Shown here one piece after another: positions 40,499 to 50,039 of a stretch of DNA of 64,000 bases (within the stretch, counting starts at the first letter, position 1; each line of letters starts with the position of its first letter). Source of the stretch: Bacteroides faecichinchillae JCM 17102 (GTDB taxonomy: Bacteria > Bacteroidota > Bacteroidia > Bacteroidales > Bacteroidaceae); contig NZ_BAKK01000002.1 in NCBI RefSeq assembly GCF_000614145.1, forward strand, positions 62,001 through 126,000. The letters are read 5' to 3'. A program made the position numbers and the translations under genes. Below the pieces are notes generated by a model. The model was not told where the DNA came from. It worked only from the letters and a program-made list of their open reading frames with translations, and did no database searches.

Positions 40499-41664
40499 AT
40501 GGAGCACTATGAAAATAAAACGAAAGAAGAGCTGTTGAAAATAATAAATCAGTTAGAAAGCGAAGTAGAAAGCCTTTCTTCTCGATTGCCTTCTTCCGGA
40601 CAAAAACGTTTTCGCGACAAATATTGTACACGTATATTGGACGCTTTGCCCGATATGCTGACGGTTTTTGACCATAATGGAGATATTATAGAACTAGCTT
40701 CTTCCCCGGCTACCAATCATGTAGAAGGGACGACGGCAACAAGTATTATCCATTCAAATGTAAAAGATATTATCCCGGACGAAGCCTACGAAAGCGTACG
40801 TCAGAACATGGAGAAAGTGATACGCACAAAACAAAGTTCTACTTCCAGACATAATTTGACAGTAAATGGTGCCATACACCATTTTGAAAATCGCATTTTT
40901 CCGTTAGACAATGAATACTTACTATGTATGTGTCGGGATATTTCACAGCAATGGGAAACAGAAAAAGCGTTAGATGAAGCTCGTATCAAAGCGGAAGAAG
41001 CCGACCGGTTGAAGTCTGCTTTTCTTGCCAACATGAGCCACGAGATTCGTACTCCTCTCAATTCAATTGTAGGATTCTCACAATTAATAGCGACCTCTAA
41101 TAATCCGGAGGAAAAGAAACAATATTCAGCAATCATTGAAAAAAACTCAGAGTTATTACTTAATTTATTCAGTGATATTTTGGATTTATCCGCATTAGAG
41201 TCAGGCTCTCTTAAGTTCAAGATTCACCCCATCAGGCTATTGGAGATTTGCATACAACTAGAACAACAATACAACTCTAAAACTCATGATGGAGTAAAGT
41301 TAATCCTAGATGATGGGATAGCAAGTACCATGTACTGGGAGATTCTGAACGTGTCACCCAAGTGATTAGCAATTTACTCAGCAATGCAACGAAATTCACG
41401 ATCAAAGGAGAAATACATTTCGGTTGTCAGGAAAAAGAAGACTTCGTAGAATTTTACGTCAAAGATAGCGGTATTGGTATTCCAGCTCAAAAAGCCGCAA
41501 CCATTTTTGAACGATTCGGTAAAATCAACAATTTCGTTCAAGGCACAGGATTGGGACTAGCTCTTTGCAGAATGTTAGTAGAACGAATGGGAGGACGTAT
41601 TTGGTTACGCTCCCAAGAAAAGAAAGGAACGACCTTTTATTTCACTTTGCCGAAAGCATATTAA
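40499..41664 (+). CDS. Cytosolic PAS-domain sensor histidine kinase (frameshifted)
   Basis: N-terminal coiled coil (about 1-35), PAS domain (about 50-160, ILDALPDMLTVFDHNGDIIE), second coiled coil, HisKA with the phospho-acceptor in FLANMSHEIRTPLNSIVGF, then the HATPase. One C added at C41335 turns YWEILN into YLGDSERVTQVISNLL and joins N box NLLSNATKF, G1 DSGIGIP and G2 GTGLGLALC, giving 388 residues. No membrane helix and no receiver domain, so it reads a cytosolic signal and must signal to a partner elsewhere; no response regulator is adjacent. Confidence 0.85.
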
Positions 41665-41681
41665 TAATTATACAGGTAAAT

Positions 41682-41722
41682 AAAAGACGGTGGATAGTTG
41701 AACTAGCTATCCATCGTCTTTT
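41682..41722. terminator. Bidirectional terminator
   Basis: Stem AAAAGACGGTGGATAG / CTATCCATCGTCTTTT (15 of 16 paired) between the converging kinase and protease genes, with A and T tracts on the two sides. Confidence 0.85.
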
Positions 41723-41747
41723 ATATTATTGATATAGCAATAAAAAC

Positions 41748-43436
41748 TTATTTCTTTGCTACCGGCGTACTTAGTATCTCTTTATACTTTGCCTGATCAT
41801 TCAATATTTTCAATGCAGCTTTCAGAGCATTATCATCTTTCAATTGCTGGATGATACCTCCACGTTGGAAATAATAACGTTTGATAATCTCAGAAGCAAT
41901 CATCGGTTTAATATCTTTGGAGAAATAGTCCAAGTCACGATCAAGATTATGATTCAACTTCTTTTCCAGTGCGGTAAACTCCTCAGAAGCGTCCGTCATA
42001 TACCCTTCAAACTCAGCAGCTTCTTTCAGAGTCTTCAGGATCTTTTCACTTTGCTGGTCATATTTAAAATCAGCCTTTTTGACCATAGCCTTAAAATCTT
42101 CATAATCAGCATCGGTCACTTCAAACTTTTCCGGAGAAGGAATTGTAGGATGCTTCAAGCAATATTGAGTAGCATAGTTGAATATCAGGTTATCACGCAT
42201 CAGATAATACAGAATATTTGGCAACTTCTCTTGCTCTACAACAATATCCGGCATTACACCTCCCCCGTCACGTACTTCACGTCCTGCTACCGTATGGAAT
42301 ACTTTAGTCAAACTATCCGGTATTGTACCCACACTTCCATCCTCATTACGATGTTTATAGTCAATAGCCTGCACACAGCGTCCGCTCGGAATATAATACT
42401 TAGAAGTAGTTACTTTCATCGTTCCACCATAAGGCAGAGTGCGTGGAACTTGAACCAATCCCTTTCCAAAAGTACGGTTACCAACAATAACAGCACGATC
42501 CAAATCCTGCAAAGAACCAGATAAGATTTCCGATGCAGAAGCCGTTCCACTATTTACCAATACTGCAATTGGAATATCCAGGTCCAATGGTTCACGTAAG
42601 GTCTTGTAGGTATTACTAGCTTGTTTTATCTTTCCTTTAGTAGTTACAATGACTTTTCCACGAGGCAAGAAATAGTTGGCTATTTCTACTGCTTCATCCA
42701 AAAGCCCACCACCATTGTTACGAAGGTCAATTACCAAGGAAGTGGCTCCCTGCTTTTTCAGGTCCAGTAATGCTCTCTTAAAGTCTTTCGAAGGATTACC
42801 TGAGAATGTACTCAGACTGATATACCCCACGTTATTTTCCATCAAAGTACTATATGGAATAGGAGGAGTCAGGATCGACTCACGTACAATATCAAATTCC
42901 ATGGGAGTACGTCCCCCCTTTTCGTTAGGACGTTCTATCTTCAATTTAAAGCTAGTACCTGCTTCTCCACGAAGCATTTGGCTTACTTCTGCATTATTCT
43001 TTCCGGCAAGATCCTTACCATCAATTTCCAGCAAGATATCTCCAGCCTTTAATCCTACTTTAGCAGCAGGAGTATTTTCGAATGGTTCCGCGATCATAGA
43101 ACGTTTCATCTTCACATCATAAGTTATCAACGAACCAATTCCACCGAAACTTCCTTTGACCATCTGCTCCAATTCACTCTGATCCTCTTCAGGAAAATAT
43201 TCCGTATAAGGATCTAAAGACAACAACATATTATCAATTCCTTCACGAATTGTTTTATTGGGATCAATGGTGTCTACATAGAACATATCCAACTCTTTCA
43301 CAATAGCATTGAATATATCCAGATTCTTAGCAAGCTGGAAATTCCGGTCGTCTCCATTCTTGAAACTAAAGAAAGCAACCACAGCGATTACGCCTACCAG
43401 ACCGACGATTATCCGCTTATTCAGCAATTTTTTCAT
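41748..43436 (-). CDS. S41-family C-terminal processing protease
   Basis: 562 residues. N-terminal membrane anchor (about 8-25), PDZ domain (about 85-175, FGGIGSLITYD and VGLKAGDILLEIDGKDLAG), then the S41 core with the nucleophile in NSGTASASEILSGSLQD and the general-base Lys in GNRTFGKGLVQ. It cleaves periplasmic proteins near C-termini. Long C-terminal helical extension (about 410-562). It follows the PfkB kinase by 44 nt and probably shares its transcript. Confidence 0.9.
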   Translation of the reverse strand: MKKLLNKRIIVGLVGVIAVVAFFSFKNGDDRNFQLAKNLDIFNAIVKELDMFYVDTIDPNKTIREGIDNMLLSLDPYTEYFPEEDQSELEQMVKGSFGGIGSLITYDVKMKRSMIAEPFENTPAAKVGLKAGDILLEIDGKDLAGKNNAEVSQMLRGEAGTSFKLKIERPNEKGGRTPMEFDIVRESILTPPIPYSTLMENNVGYISLSTFSGNPSKDFKRALLDLKKQGATSLVIDLRNNGGGLLDEAVEIANYFLPRGKVIVTTKGKIKQASNTYKTLREPLDLDIPIAVLVNSGTASASEILSGSLQDLDRAVIVGNRTFGKGLVQVPRTLPYGGTMKVTTSKYYIPSGRCVQAIDYKHRNEDGSVGTIPDSLTKVFHTVAGREVRDGGGVMPDIVVEQEKLPNILYYLMRDNLIFNYATQYCLKHPTIPSPEKFEVTDADYEDFKAMVKKADFKYDQQSEKILKTLKEAAEFEGYMTDASEEFTALEKKLNHNLDRDLDYFSKDIKPMIASEIIKRYYFQRGGIIQQLKDDNALKAALKILNDQAKYKEILSTPVAKK

Positions 43437-43480
43437 ATTCCTTTCATTAAAATAGGACGTAAAAATAACTCAATCCTTGG

Positions 43481-44470
43481 TTATTCCGCTAGAACCTTGT
43501 TAATATTTAACTTAATTTCATCCCAACGTTCCTTTGACATCGAAGTTCCAATCACTTGGATAACATTTCCCGAGAGAATAGAACCTATTTTAGCACACTT
43601 CTCCAAAGAGTATCCACAAGTAAGACCATACAAAAATCCGGAAGCAAAATAATCACCGGCACCTGTAGTATCCACCACTTTCTCGACAGGAATAGCAGAA
43701 ACTTTTATTTCCTCTGTTCCTTTACGAATATATGAACCGTTTGCTCCAACTTTTACGATGGCGATGCTGCACATCTTTCCTATTATTCTTAACGCGTCTT
43801 CCGGTTCTTCACCTGTAAATGCTTTCGCTTCCTCTTCGTTAGCAAAAACAATATCTACATACTTATTTATTAATAAAGAAAAAAATTCAAGATCATTGGC
43901 CACAATATTATAGCTCGCCATATCCAGACAAACCTGCAATCCGGCTTCTTTAGCCAATTCAATAGCATGAAGAATCATTTCATGATCCTGCACCAAGTAC
44001 CCTTCAATAAAGAGATATGAGTAACCTTTAAACATATCCAATGTCAGATCTTCCGCTTTCAAACTGGAAGCAGCTCCCAAATAAGTACCAAAAGTGCGTT
44101 CACCATCCTGAGAAATAAAAGTAGAAGCAATGCCCGAAGGCAGTTGTTCAGAGATCAACAATTTATCTTCAATCGTATTTTTCTTCAGATTCTCACGAAA
44201 AAAGTTTCCATAATGATCATTTCCCACTTTTCCTATAAAACCAGTTGCCGCTCCGAGACAAGCCAGTCCAAGTACAGCATTCCCTGCTGATCCGCCGGTT
44301 GCCAAGTGTGTTTTCATCTGAGAGAATTTGGAGTTAATTTGCTGTAACTTAGCATCATCTATTAGTTGCATGCTACCCTTAGGTAAGTCCATTTCATCTA
44401 GGAGTGTATCATCTTCCAGGGTTGCAAGTACGTCTACTAGGGCGTTGCCCAATCCTATTATTTTGTCCAT
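43481..44470 (-). CDS. PfkB-family sugar/nucleoside kinase (adenosine kinase-like)
   Basis: 329 residues from the ATG at 44470; the six bases upstream begin with TTG only. PfkB signatures: GGSAGNAVLGLACLGAATGF (about 60) and DTTGAGDYFASGFLYG (about 265). The N-terminus MDKIIGLGNALVDVLA and length fit adenosine/ribokinase-like enzymes of Bacteroidota. It phosphorylates a nucleoside or sugar with ATP; adenosine is the best guess because ahcY nearby releases adenosine. Confidence 0.85.
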   Translation of the reverse strand: MDKIIGLGNALVDVLATLEDDTLLDEMDLPKGSMQLIDDAKLQQINSKFSQMKTHLATGGSAGNAVLGLACLGAATGFIGKVGNDHYGNFFRENLKKNTIEDKLLISEQLPSGIASTFISQDGERTFGTYLGAASSLKAEDLTLDMFKGYSYLFIEGYLVQDHEMILHAIELAKEAGLQVCLDMASYNIVANDLEFFSLLINKYVDIVFANEEEAKAFTGEEPEDALRIIGKMCSIAIVKVGANGSYIRKGTEEIKVSAIPVEKVVDTTGAGDYFASGFLYGLTCGYSLEKCAKIGSILSGNVIQVIGTSMSKERWDEIKLNINKVLAE

Positions 44471-44487
44471 TCTCAATATTTTTTTTG

Positions 44488-44495
44488 CAAAGATA
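44488..44495 (-). promoter_or_regulatory. -7 element TATCTTTG before the PfkB kinase
   Basis: Exact match on the minus strand, only 17 nt before the ATG at 44470, so the mRNA would have almost no leader. Confidence 0.65.
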
Positions 44496-44518
44496 TTGCA
44501 TATTTCAAAATATCCTAT

Positions 44519-44526
44519 TACTTTTG
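44519..44526 (+). promoter_or_regulatory. -7 element TACTTTTG before the tRNA-Asn pair
   Basis: TAnnTTTG match 21 nt before the first tRNA; back to back with the kinase promoter. Confidence 0.6.
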
Positions 44527-44547
44527 CATCGCAATTGAGAAAAACAT

Positions 44548-44621
44548 TCTTCCTTAGCTCAGTCGGTTAGAGCATCTGACTGTTAATCAGAGGGTCCTTG
44601 GTTCAAGTCCAAGAGGAAGAG
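44548..44621 (+). tRNA. tRNA-Asn (GTT), copy 1
   Basis: 74 nt; acceptor TCTTCCT pairs with AGGAAGA, D-arm TAGCTCAGTCGGTTAGAGC, anticodon loop CTGTTAA (GTT), T-arm CTTGG-TTCAAGT-CCAAG. CCA not encoded. Confidence 0.96.
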
Positions 44622-44649
44622 CAAAGTTCAAAATCTCAGCTGCAAATAT

Positions 44650-44723
44650 TCTTCCTTAGCTCAGTCGGTTAGAGCATCTGACTGTTAATCAGAGGGTCCT
44701 TGGTTCAAGTCCAAGAGGAAGAG
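44650..44723 (+). tRNA. tRNA-Asn (GTT), copy 2
   Basis: Identical to copy 1 by eye and separated from it by 28 nt; same transcript expected. Confidence 0.96.
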
Positions 44724-44731
44724 CAATAAAG

Positions 44732-44762
44732 AAGCCACCTATTTATTTGGGTGGCTTTATAT
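44732..44762. terminator. Terminator between tRNA-Asn genes and the RyR/channel gene
   Basis: 8-bp stem AAGCCACC / GGTGGCTT with a 10-nt loop and T-rich tail. It can serve both the tRNAs and the converging channel gene. Confidence 0.75.
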
Positions 44763-44790
44763 TTTCATAAGATCAGACTCCTAAACTATT

Positions 44791-46831
44791 TTATTGAACT
44801 GATTTCCTGTAATTCACGACAAGAGATATTCCTTTAACAATGCATCGGTCATAGTCCTTCGAACTTTTCGGTAATTCTTCATAAGAACAGATATCCGGGT
44901 GCACAAACCGTTCATTTTTAAATTCATCCTTCTTTACTTTACTACTAGCAATAATCTCCATCTCATCAGCAGTTGGTTTCCTAAAACCAAGAAGTAACTT
45001 TTCTACATTCCAACGATTATGTTCCACCCGAGCCAATAGTTCAATTTGCTCAGAAGTCAGTAATATATCACTCTTACCATCCCAACCAATAGACCGTAAC
45101 TTATAATCAATAGAACAGGCACTATACAAATTGGACCACCGTTTAGCTACAGACAGCTCGTTCCAACTTTTCTTCAAACGTTCCATGCCCGGACAACTTT
45201 CAGGTAAGACACCATAAGTATTAAAAAACTCATAGATATAATGAATAACCATTCCCTTTTCCATTCCACTACGATCAAGATCATAGCAATTATCCATCAT
45301 ACCAAAAGGATAAATGTGCGAATATTTATGATATTGGCATTCTTCCTCATCTTTCCGGCTGCTCAACATACTAAGCAATGCACTGGATGTTTCTTGCCGG
45401 ATAAATACCGGAATATTATTTTCGAAAACGTTATCAGGCAAATAAAGCCCAATAGCAACACTTTGAGGAGGATAGTTCAAACAGACTGCAATAGTAAGGA
45501 TCTCATTACTCTCGGGGGAAGCCCACTGATTCAATTGCTGCTGTATAACCTCGCTTTCGGCACGCCCTTTGATAAACTCAAACCGAATATCCAGAAAATT
45601 AGCATCCGTACCTTCAAATTTTGTTGGAGAAAGTATCTGAATATCCAATCCTCCTTCTTGATTTACCTCTTTATATATAGCAGGCGCTATTTCAAAAAAA
45701 TGTTGATACCTCCCACGGAAATAGTTCATTTCCGTATCGGCCTGATCATCTATAAAAGTAATCACACTTTTATATTTATTATCCCTGCAAAAATTGGGGA
45801 AATGCAATAAGTGAGCCGCCTCCACACCAAGAGCAATCCCCATTCGACTCATACCAATAATGACAAATCGTACCGTCTTCGAACTATCTTCTGTGATGGG
45901 AACTCTATCTAAAGAAGGATAAATAATGGGCTTATCCCCCTTATTATAGCAACGACTGAGAGAAGCTTTTTAGCCCATTCTTCATAAAAGTTGAAAGGAT
46001 GAAATTCTATATACTTTCGCCATTCCACAGACAAATCCGTTAGCTGGAAAGCTGCAAAAGTCGTTTGATACTCAAACATTACAGTAAAAGGGATCATCGG
46101 ACAACCTTCTTTCTTCTCGTGAATAGAAACTATTTTTTTAGAGAATCAATATTAAGTGAATCATGATCATGCTCATCTCGTTCACCGATAAGAAACACTT
46201 CACGAGCCTGAGTTGTGTGAAGTTTATAAAGCTCCTCCTTTGAATCCCGACGAGCATGTAGTACAACAATCCGACTTTCATTTTTAGTATCCAACAGAGT
46301 ATGTACCTTATTTCTAATATCCACAGCCGGACAGGTACTTTGCACTAATATATAGCATTGCTCATAATGAGGATCTGAACATATCTGTTGAATTAGCGTT
46401 GGCACCATCTCATCAAAACCGATAATTACGACATGATTTCTCAATTGATAGTCAATATCTCCCTCACGAAAACGTTCCACTCTTCTCTCCAACATATTGG
46501 AAACCACCGAAATAAGCAGTCCCGTAAAAAGCAGCATACCAATTATCACTACCACTAGTGCAAACCAGCGAAAAGAGGGAGGTACATTATTAATATTACC
46601 AGGATCAATGAAAAGACAAATTAACTGAAATAATCTTCCCAATGGAGCACTAACTTCATCAGACGCTAGTTGCTCAGCTGAAGGATTAGCCAAATTATAA
46701 GCCAGACTCATCACAAAGATAAGCACAAACACCAACAGTATAATGCCAAATAGCCAAGACAATTGTTTCCATCCTTTTCCCGAAAAAGAACGGTCAAAAT
46801 GCAAAGACAAAAGCCTAAATATAGAAATCAT
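44791..46831 (-). CDS. Predicted ion channel with RCK-like and RyR domains (two frameshifts)
   Basis: Three open pieces join into 680 residues by adding one A at plus-strand T7 46133-46139 and one at T5 45967-45971. Order: membrane helix about 23-47, pore-like loop, second helix about 90-115, an RCK/TrkA-N-like nucleotide-binding fold (NHVVIIGFDEMVPTLIQQI), a second such fold (RFVIIGMSRMGIALGVEAAHLL), and a C-terminal RyR-type domain (ARVEHNRWNVEKLLLGFRKP, then KNERFVHPDICSYEELP). The two-helix plus double-RCK layout resembles CASTOR/POLLUX-type channels. It follows another RyR membrane protein by 25 nt. Likely a ligand-gated cation channel; ligand unknown. Confidence 0.75.
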
Positions 46832-46856
46832 TGCATATTACAGTTTTAATAGTAAC

Positions 46857-47474
46857 TCAAATTCGGTTCTTATTCTTCCGAATAATCTCCTTCTTTTGTT
46901 CTTCAGTATAAAGTTCACTCAACACTTCATGCTCTTTACGCAGGACATCCGTATATAAAGCAATCAGTTTTAAGATAATCTTTGTTATACCCAATAAAAA
47001 AGCACATGCTATGACTAAATATATAATACTCATATAAACTTCGTTAGTGGAAGGGAACGTACCTGTGCATACCTTAACTGCCCCCAAAGCTACAAAAGCC
47101 AACACTAGCATAAAAAAGAATATAAGAATTACAGTGACCCACTTCCAGCCTTTCTTTACCGGATTATAACTCGTTTCATTCTTTTTATTCTGTATCTCAT
47201 ATCCATTTAAATAAATGAATTTTAAAGCCTCTGTAGCAGCCATAAGAGAATCCTCTTTTTCCACATCAGGCAACTTGTCATAAGGCGCCATTTTAAGTGT
47301 TTTCTTTTCCTTATTATCATTCTCCGAAGCATATCTCCAACCTTTCAAATATTGCTGATACATCCATAACTCATGTGTATGAGCAGCCATTGCTTCGGAC
47401 AATCCTTTCAATGACTCCGGCAGTTCAATCCCTTGTGTATCTCGCGGACGAGGAATATATTCGTTCATTTCCAT
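46857..47474 (-). CDS. RyR-domain protein with two membrane helices
   Basis: 205 residues. Residues 5-95 fit the RyR domain (PF02026): YIPRPRDTQGIELPESL, then HELWMYQQYLKGWRYA, APYDKLPDVEKEDSLMAATE and ALKFIYLNGYEI. Two hydrophobic helices follow (about 117-140 and 147-170), then a charged tail. It is the first gene of a two-gene unit with the channel-like protein, which also ends in a RyR-type domain. Both RyR domains should face the cytoplasm. RyR domains in animal ryanodine receptors are regulatory; their bacterial role is unproven. Confidence 0.75.
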   Translation of the reverse strand: MEMNEYIPRPRDTQGIELPESLKGLSEAMAAHTHELWMYQQYLKGWRYASENDNKEKKTLKMAPYDKLPDVEKEDSLMAATEALKFIYLNGYEIQNKKNETSYNPVKKGWKWVTVILIFFFMLVLAFVALGAVKVCTGTFPSTNEVYMSIIYLVIACAFLLGITKIILKLIALYTDVLRKEHEVLSELYTEEQKKEIIRKNKNRI

Positions 47475-47635
47475 ATTTGTGCTTTTATTGGTATTAATCT
47501 TCCGTTACTTATAATTATTCCAGGACTCTCTATTTTATTTTTTGCTATATATATCAACCATAACTTTCATGAGTCTCATTCGTTTGATCTATATAGATAT
47601 CAGACACCTAATTCCCTATTTATTCTCATAATTCA

Positions 47636-47697
47636 AAAGGATTGGGGTATGGGACAAAGATACATTCTTTTTATTATAGTATACCCCAATTCCTTTT
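47636..47697 (-). terminator. Terminator of comF, with a promoter in its loop
   Basis: Arms AAAAGGATTGGGGTAT and ATACCCCAATTCCTTTT (one bulge) lie just past the comF stop. The 30-nt loop holds TATCTTTG on the minus strand (47655-47662), a full -7 match that could drive the RyR gene 180 nt downstream. Confidence 0.65.
47655..47662 (-). promoter_or_regulatory. -7 element TATCTTTG for the RyR/channel operon
   Basis: Exact TAnnTTTG match inside the terminator loop, about 180 nt before the RyR gene ATG. Confidence 0.45.
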
Positions 47698-47703
47698 AAA
47701 TTA

Positions 47704-48414
47704 TTACTCCGCTACAGCCAAAGTCAATATACTAATTCGTATCCCTTGTACTTCCATTAATGCAGAGGCACAGGCTACAGTAGTAGCTCCTGTTGTCAGC
47801 ACATCGTCCACAATTAGTACATGCTTTCCTGGGAGATGTTCAGAAGAATGAAGTTCAAAAATACCATCCACATTCTCCCAACGTTCAAAAGTAGACTTAC
47901 GTGTCTGAGTTTCTGTATTCTTCCTGCGAATAATAGATTCAGTATTTACAGATATCCCTGTCACAGCAGCAATCCCTCGGACAATCCATTCACTTTGATT
48001 ATAACCACGAAGTTGTTGCTTCTTCTTATGTAGCGGAACCGGAATAATCACGTCTATTCCCTTGAAGAACCCGGACGGTAAAAGTTCCGACGCCATATAG
48101 CGTCCCATAGTCGCTCCTAGTTCTTTCCGTCCGCCATATTTAAGTTGATGAAGAATCTGACGAAAATCACTACCTTTTCGATAAAAGAAAAAAGAAGTAG
48201 CCCGTTCCAGAGGTACTTTCCCCCAGAAAAGCTGTTCCACCGGATTATCCTCCTGAAGATGATAATTGGTACGTGGCAAATTTATATTACACATCGTGCA
48301 AATACATTCTTCCCCTTTCGCCAATGGTCTGCCACAGACCAGACAACAACGAGGAAAAAGCAGAGACAAAAATGAACCGAGCCAATCTTTAATTAATAGT
48401 GTGTGTTTCATCAT
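47704..48414 (-). CDS. comF: ComF-family phosphoribosyltransferase-like protein
   Basis: About 236 residues from the ATG at 48414 (another ATG three bases on). A zinc-finger-like start (CCLVCGRPLAKGEECICTMC) precedes the PRTase fold with IIPVPLHKKKQQLRGYNQSE and the PRPP loop VLIVDDVLTTGATTVACA. ComF proteins take part in DNA uptake or handling of incoming single-stranded DNA. It follows the inositol-phosphatase gene by 40 nt on the same strand. Confidence 0.88.
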   Translation of the reverse strand: MMKHTLLIKDWLGSFLSLLFPRCCLVCGRPLAKGEECICTMCNINLPRTNYHLQEDNPVEQLFWGKVPLERATSFFFYRKGSDFRQILHQLKYGGRKELGATMGRYMASELLPSGFFKGIDVIIPVPLHKKKQQLRGYNQSEWIVRGIAAVTGISVNTESIIRRKNTETQTRKSTFERWENVDGIFELHSSEHLPGKHVLIVDDVLTTGATTVACASALMEVQGIRISILTLAVAE

Positions 48415-48454
48415 AGTAGTGATTTGTTTATTACAATTCAATAAATTAATAACA

Positions 48455-49257
48455 TCACATATCCAACGGAGGAACTTCTGCCAATAGTTTTTGGAATAAA
48501 GGGTGCAAATACTTGTTGGTCACGATAATATGATGTCCTTCTATAAAATAATCATTACCATAAAAATCAGTTACTTTTCCACCAGCTTCTTGAGCAATCA
48601 ATGCGGCAGCCGAATAATCCCACTTACCGAGAAATGCCTCAGCCCAAGCGTCGAAACGTCCCATAGCTACGTAACAAATAGCTGCGGCAGCGGAACCATT
48701 CATACGAATACCACCTACTTTACCATACAGTTTATCAATTAGGTGAAGGGCAGTCTGTTTATACTGATTATAATTATAAGGTAGTTCGGTAAAGACAAAA
48801 GCGTCTTTTGCATCTTTTATGTCTGATACATGAATTTCTTTAGCATTCATATAGGCTTTTCCTCCTTTCCAAGCATAAAAACATTCATCCCGACATACCT
48901 CGTAAACCACTCCTAGGAGCAATTCCGTACGGCTACGCAAAGCGATGCATACACAATATGGCGCCTCATCATGAATATAATTTGTCGTTCCGTCCAATGG
49001 ATCGATTACCCAGTAATAAGGTTCATCCTGATAAGTAGCAGAACCTCCTCTGTTATAAATCCAGCTTCGGGCAACAAAGTGGAAAGTGCCGATACCACTC
49101 TTTTCTCCGATTCTTTATCTACATAAGACACATAGTCATGCGCATGTTTCTCCTCCACACGATCACGACGAAAACTTTTCCGTTCTTCTTTCAAAAAATA
49201 TCCAGCTTCTGTAGCTATTCGGCAAACATCAGCAGTCAGTTGTTTTAAATCTAACAT
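48455..49257 (-). CDS. Inositol-monophosphatase family protein (frameshifted)
   Basis: Two pieces join when one G is added opposite plus-strand CC 49044-49045: GFITEEGSATYQDEPYYWV, then IDPLDGTTNYIH, giving 267 residues, the family length. The metal-site motif DPLDGTTNYIH and the second motif WDYSAAALIAQEAGG are intact. The enzyme removes phosphate from inositol phosphates or related small molecules (SuhB/CysQ-like range); the substrate cannot be fixed here. Likely same transcript as comF. Confidence 0.85.
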
Positions 49258-49284
49258 TTTGCTCTTTAAGTCTTAAAAGTGCTT

Positions 49285-49292
49285 CGAAGATA
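49285..49292 (-). promoter_or_regulatory. -7-like element TATCTTCG before the phosphatase gene
   Basis: One mismatch to TAnnTTTG, 28 nt before the ATG at 49257. Confidence 0.4.
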
Positions 49293-49490
49293 TAACTTTT
49301 CATATAAAAAACCATATCAAAATAGTAATATTTCAGTTCATTAACTTGACAAACTTGAATATTATATAAGTTTCAATAGATTTACATTCGGAGAATGCTC
49401 ATCATAAAGACCCTTACTATAGTTAATTTATAACGGCTCAAAGAATTAAACAAAAGCATGTTATTGTAGTCGAGATTCTCCAATATTTCA

Positions 49491-49498
49491 TATCTTTG
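49491..49498 (+). promoter_or_regulatory. -7 element TATCTTTG before the DUF3795 gene
   Basis: Exact match; leaves a 5' leader of about 115 nt. Confidence 0.55.
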
Positions 49499-49618
49499 TC
49501 TAAAGATTAAAAATAATACTAAGATTCTTCTTTCTATATGTTGAAACACAAAGAAACATATGAAAATTAGCTATATCATGGTAAAATTAAGAACCGAAAG
49601 ATCAGAAATAAAAAAACA

Positions 49619-49966
49619 ATGAAACAATTAATTGCATGTTGCGGACTAGATTGCGAAAGTTGCGAAGCCCGCATAGCCACTGTCAAAAATGATAATGAGT
49701 TAAGAGAAAAGACTGCTCAAAAGTGGAGTGAAATGAACAACACACCGGAAATCACAGCAGCGACCATAAATTGTATGGGCTGTCGAACTGACGGAGTGAA
49801 ATTTGCATTTTGCAGCAATTATTGCGGAATCCGAAAATGTGTATCCGAAAAAGGATTTAATACCTGTGGTGAGTGTAAGGAATTGAATCATTGCCAGATA
49901 GTTGGTGCTATTTTTCAGCATTCTCCCAACGCTAAAAAAAATCTTTTAGCTTCGGAAACTACCTGA
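49619..49966 (+). CDS. DUF3795 cysteine-rich protein
   Basis: 115 residues with ten or more cysteines in the family pattern: CCGLDCESCEARIAT at the start, NCMGCRTDGVKFAFC in the middle, then CGIRKC and NTCGECKELNHC. The arrangement suggests bound zinc or an iron-sulfur cluster. No function has been established for the family as far as I know. The glycosidase-like gene starts 73 nt later and may share the transcript. Confidence 0.8.
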   Translation: MKQLIACCGLDCESCEARIATVKNDNELREKTAQKWSEMNNTPEITAATINCMGCRTDGVKFAFCSNYCGIRKCVSEKGFNTCGECKELNHCQIVGAIFQHSPNAKKNLLASETT

Positions 49967-50039
49967 AACCCGAGGACCTTAGATGAAGATTACAAAATTA
50001 TTTTGTAGATTAAATTATCTGATTTATACTCACATCACC

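Larger units (their letters stand above)
49258..49618. other. Divergent intergenic region, promoters only
   Basis: 361 bp between the phosphatase and DUF3795 genes. I see one promoter element for each direction (49285-49292 minus, 49491-49498 plus) and no gene. Confidence 0.4.
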
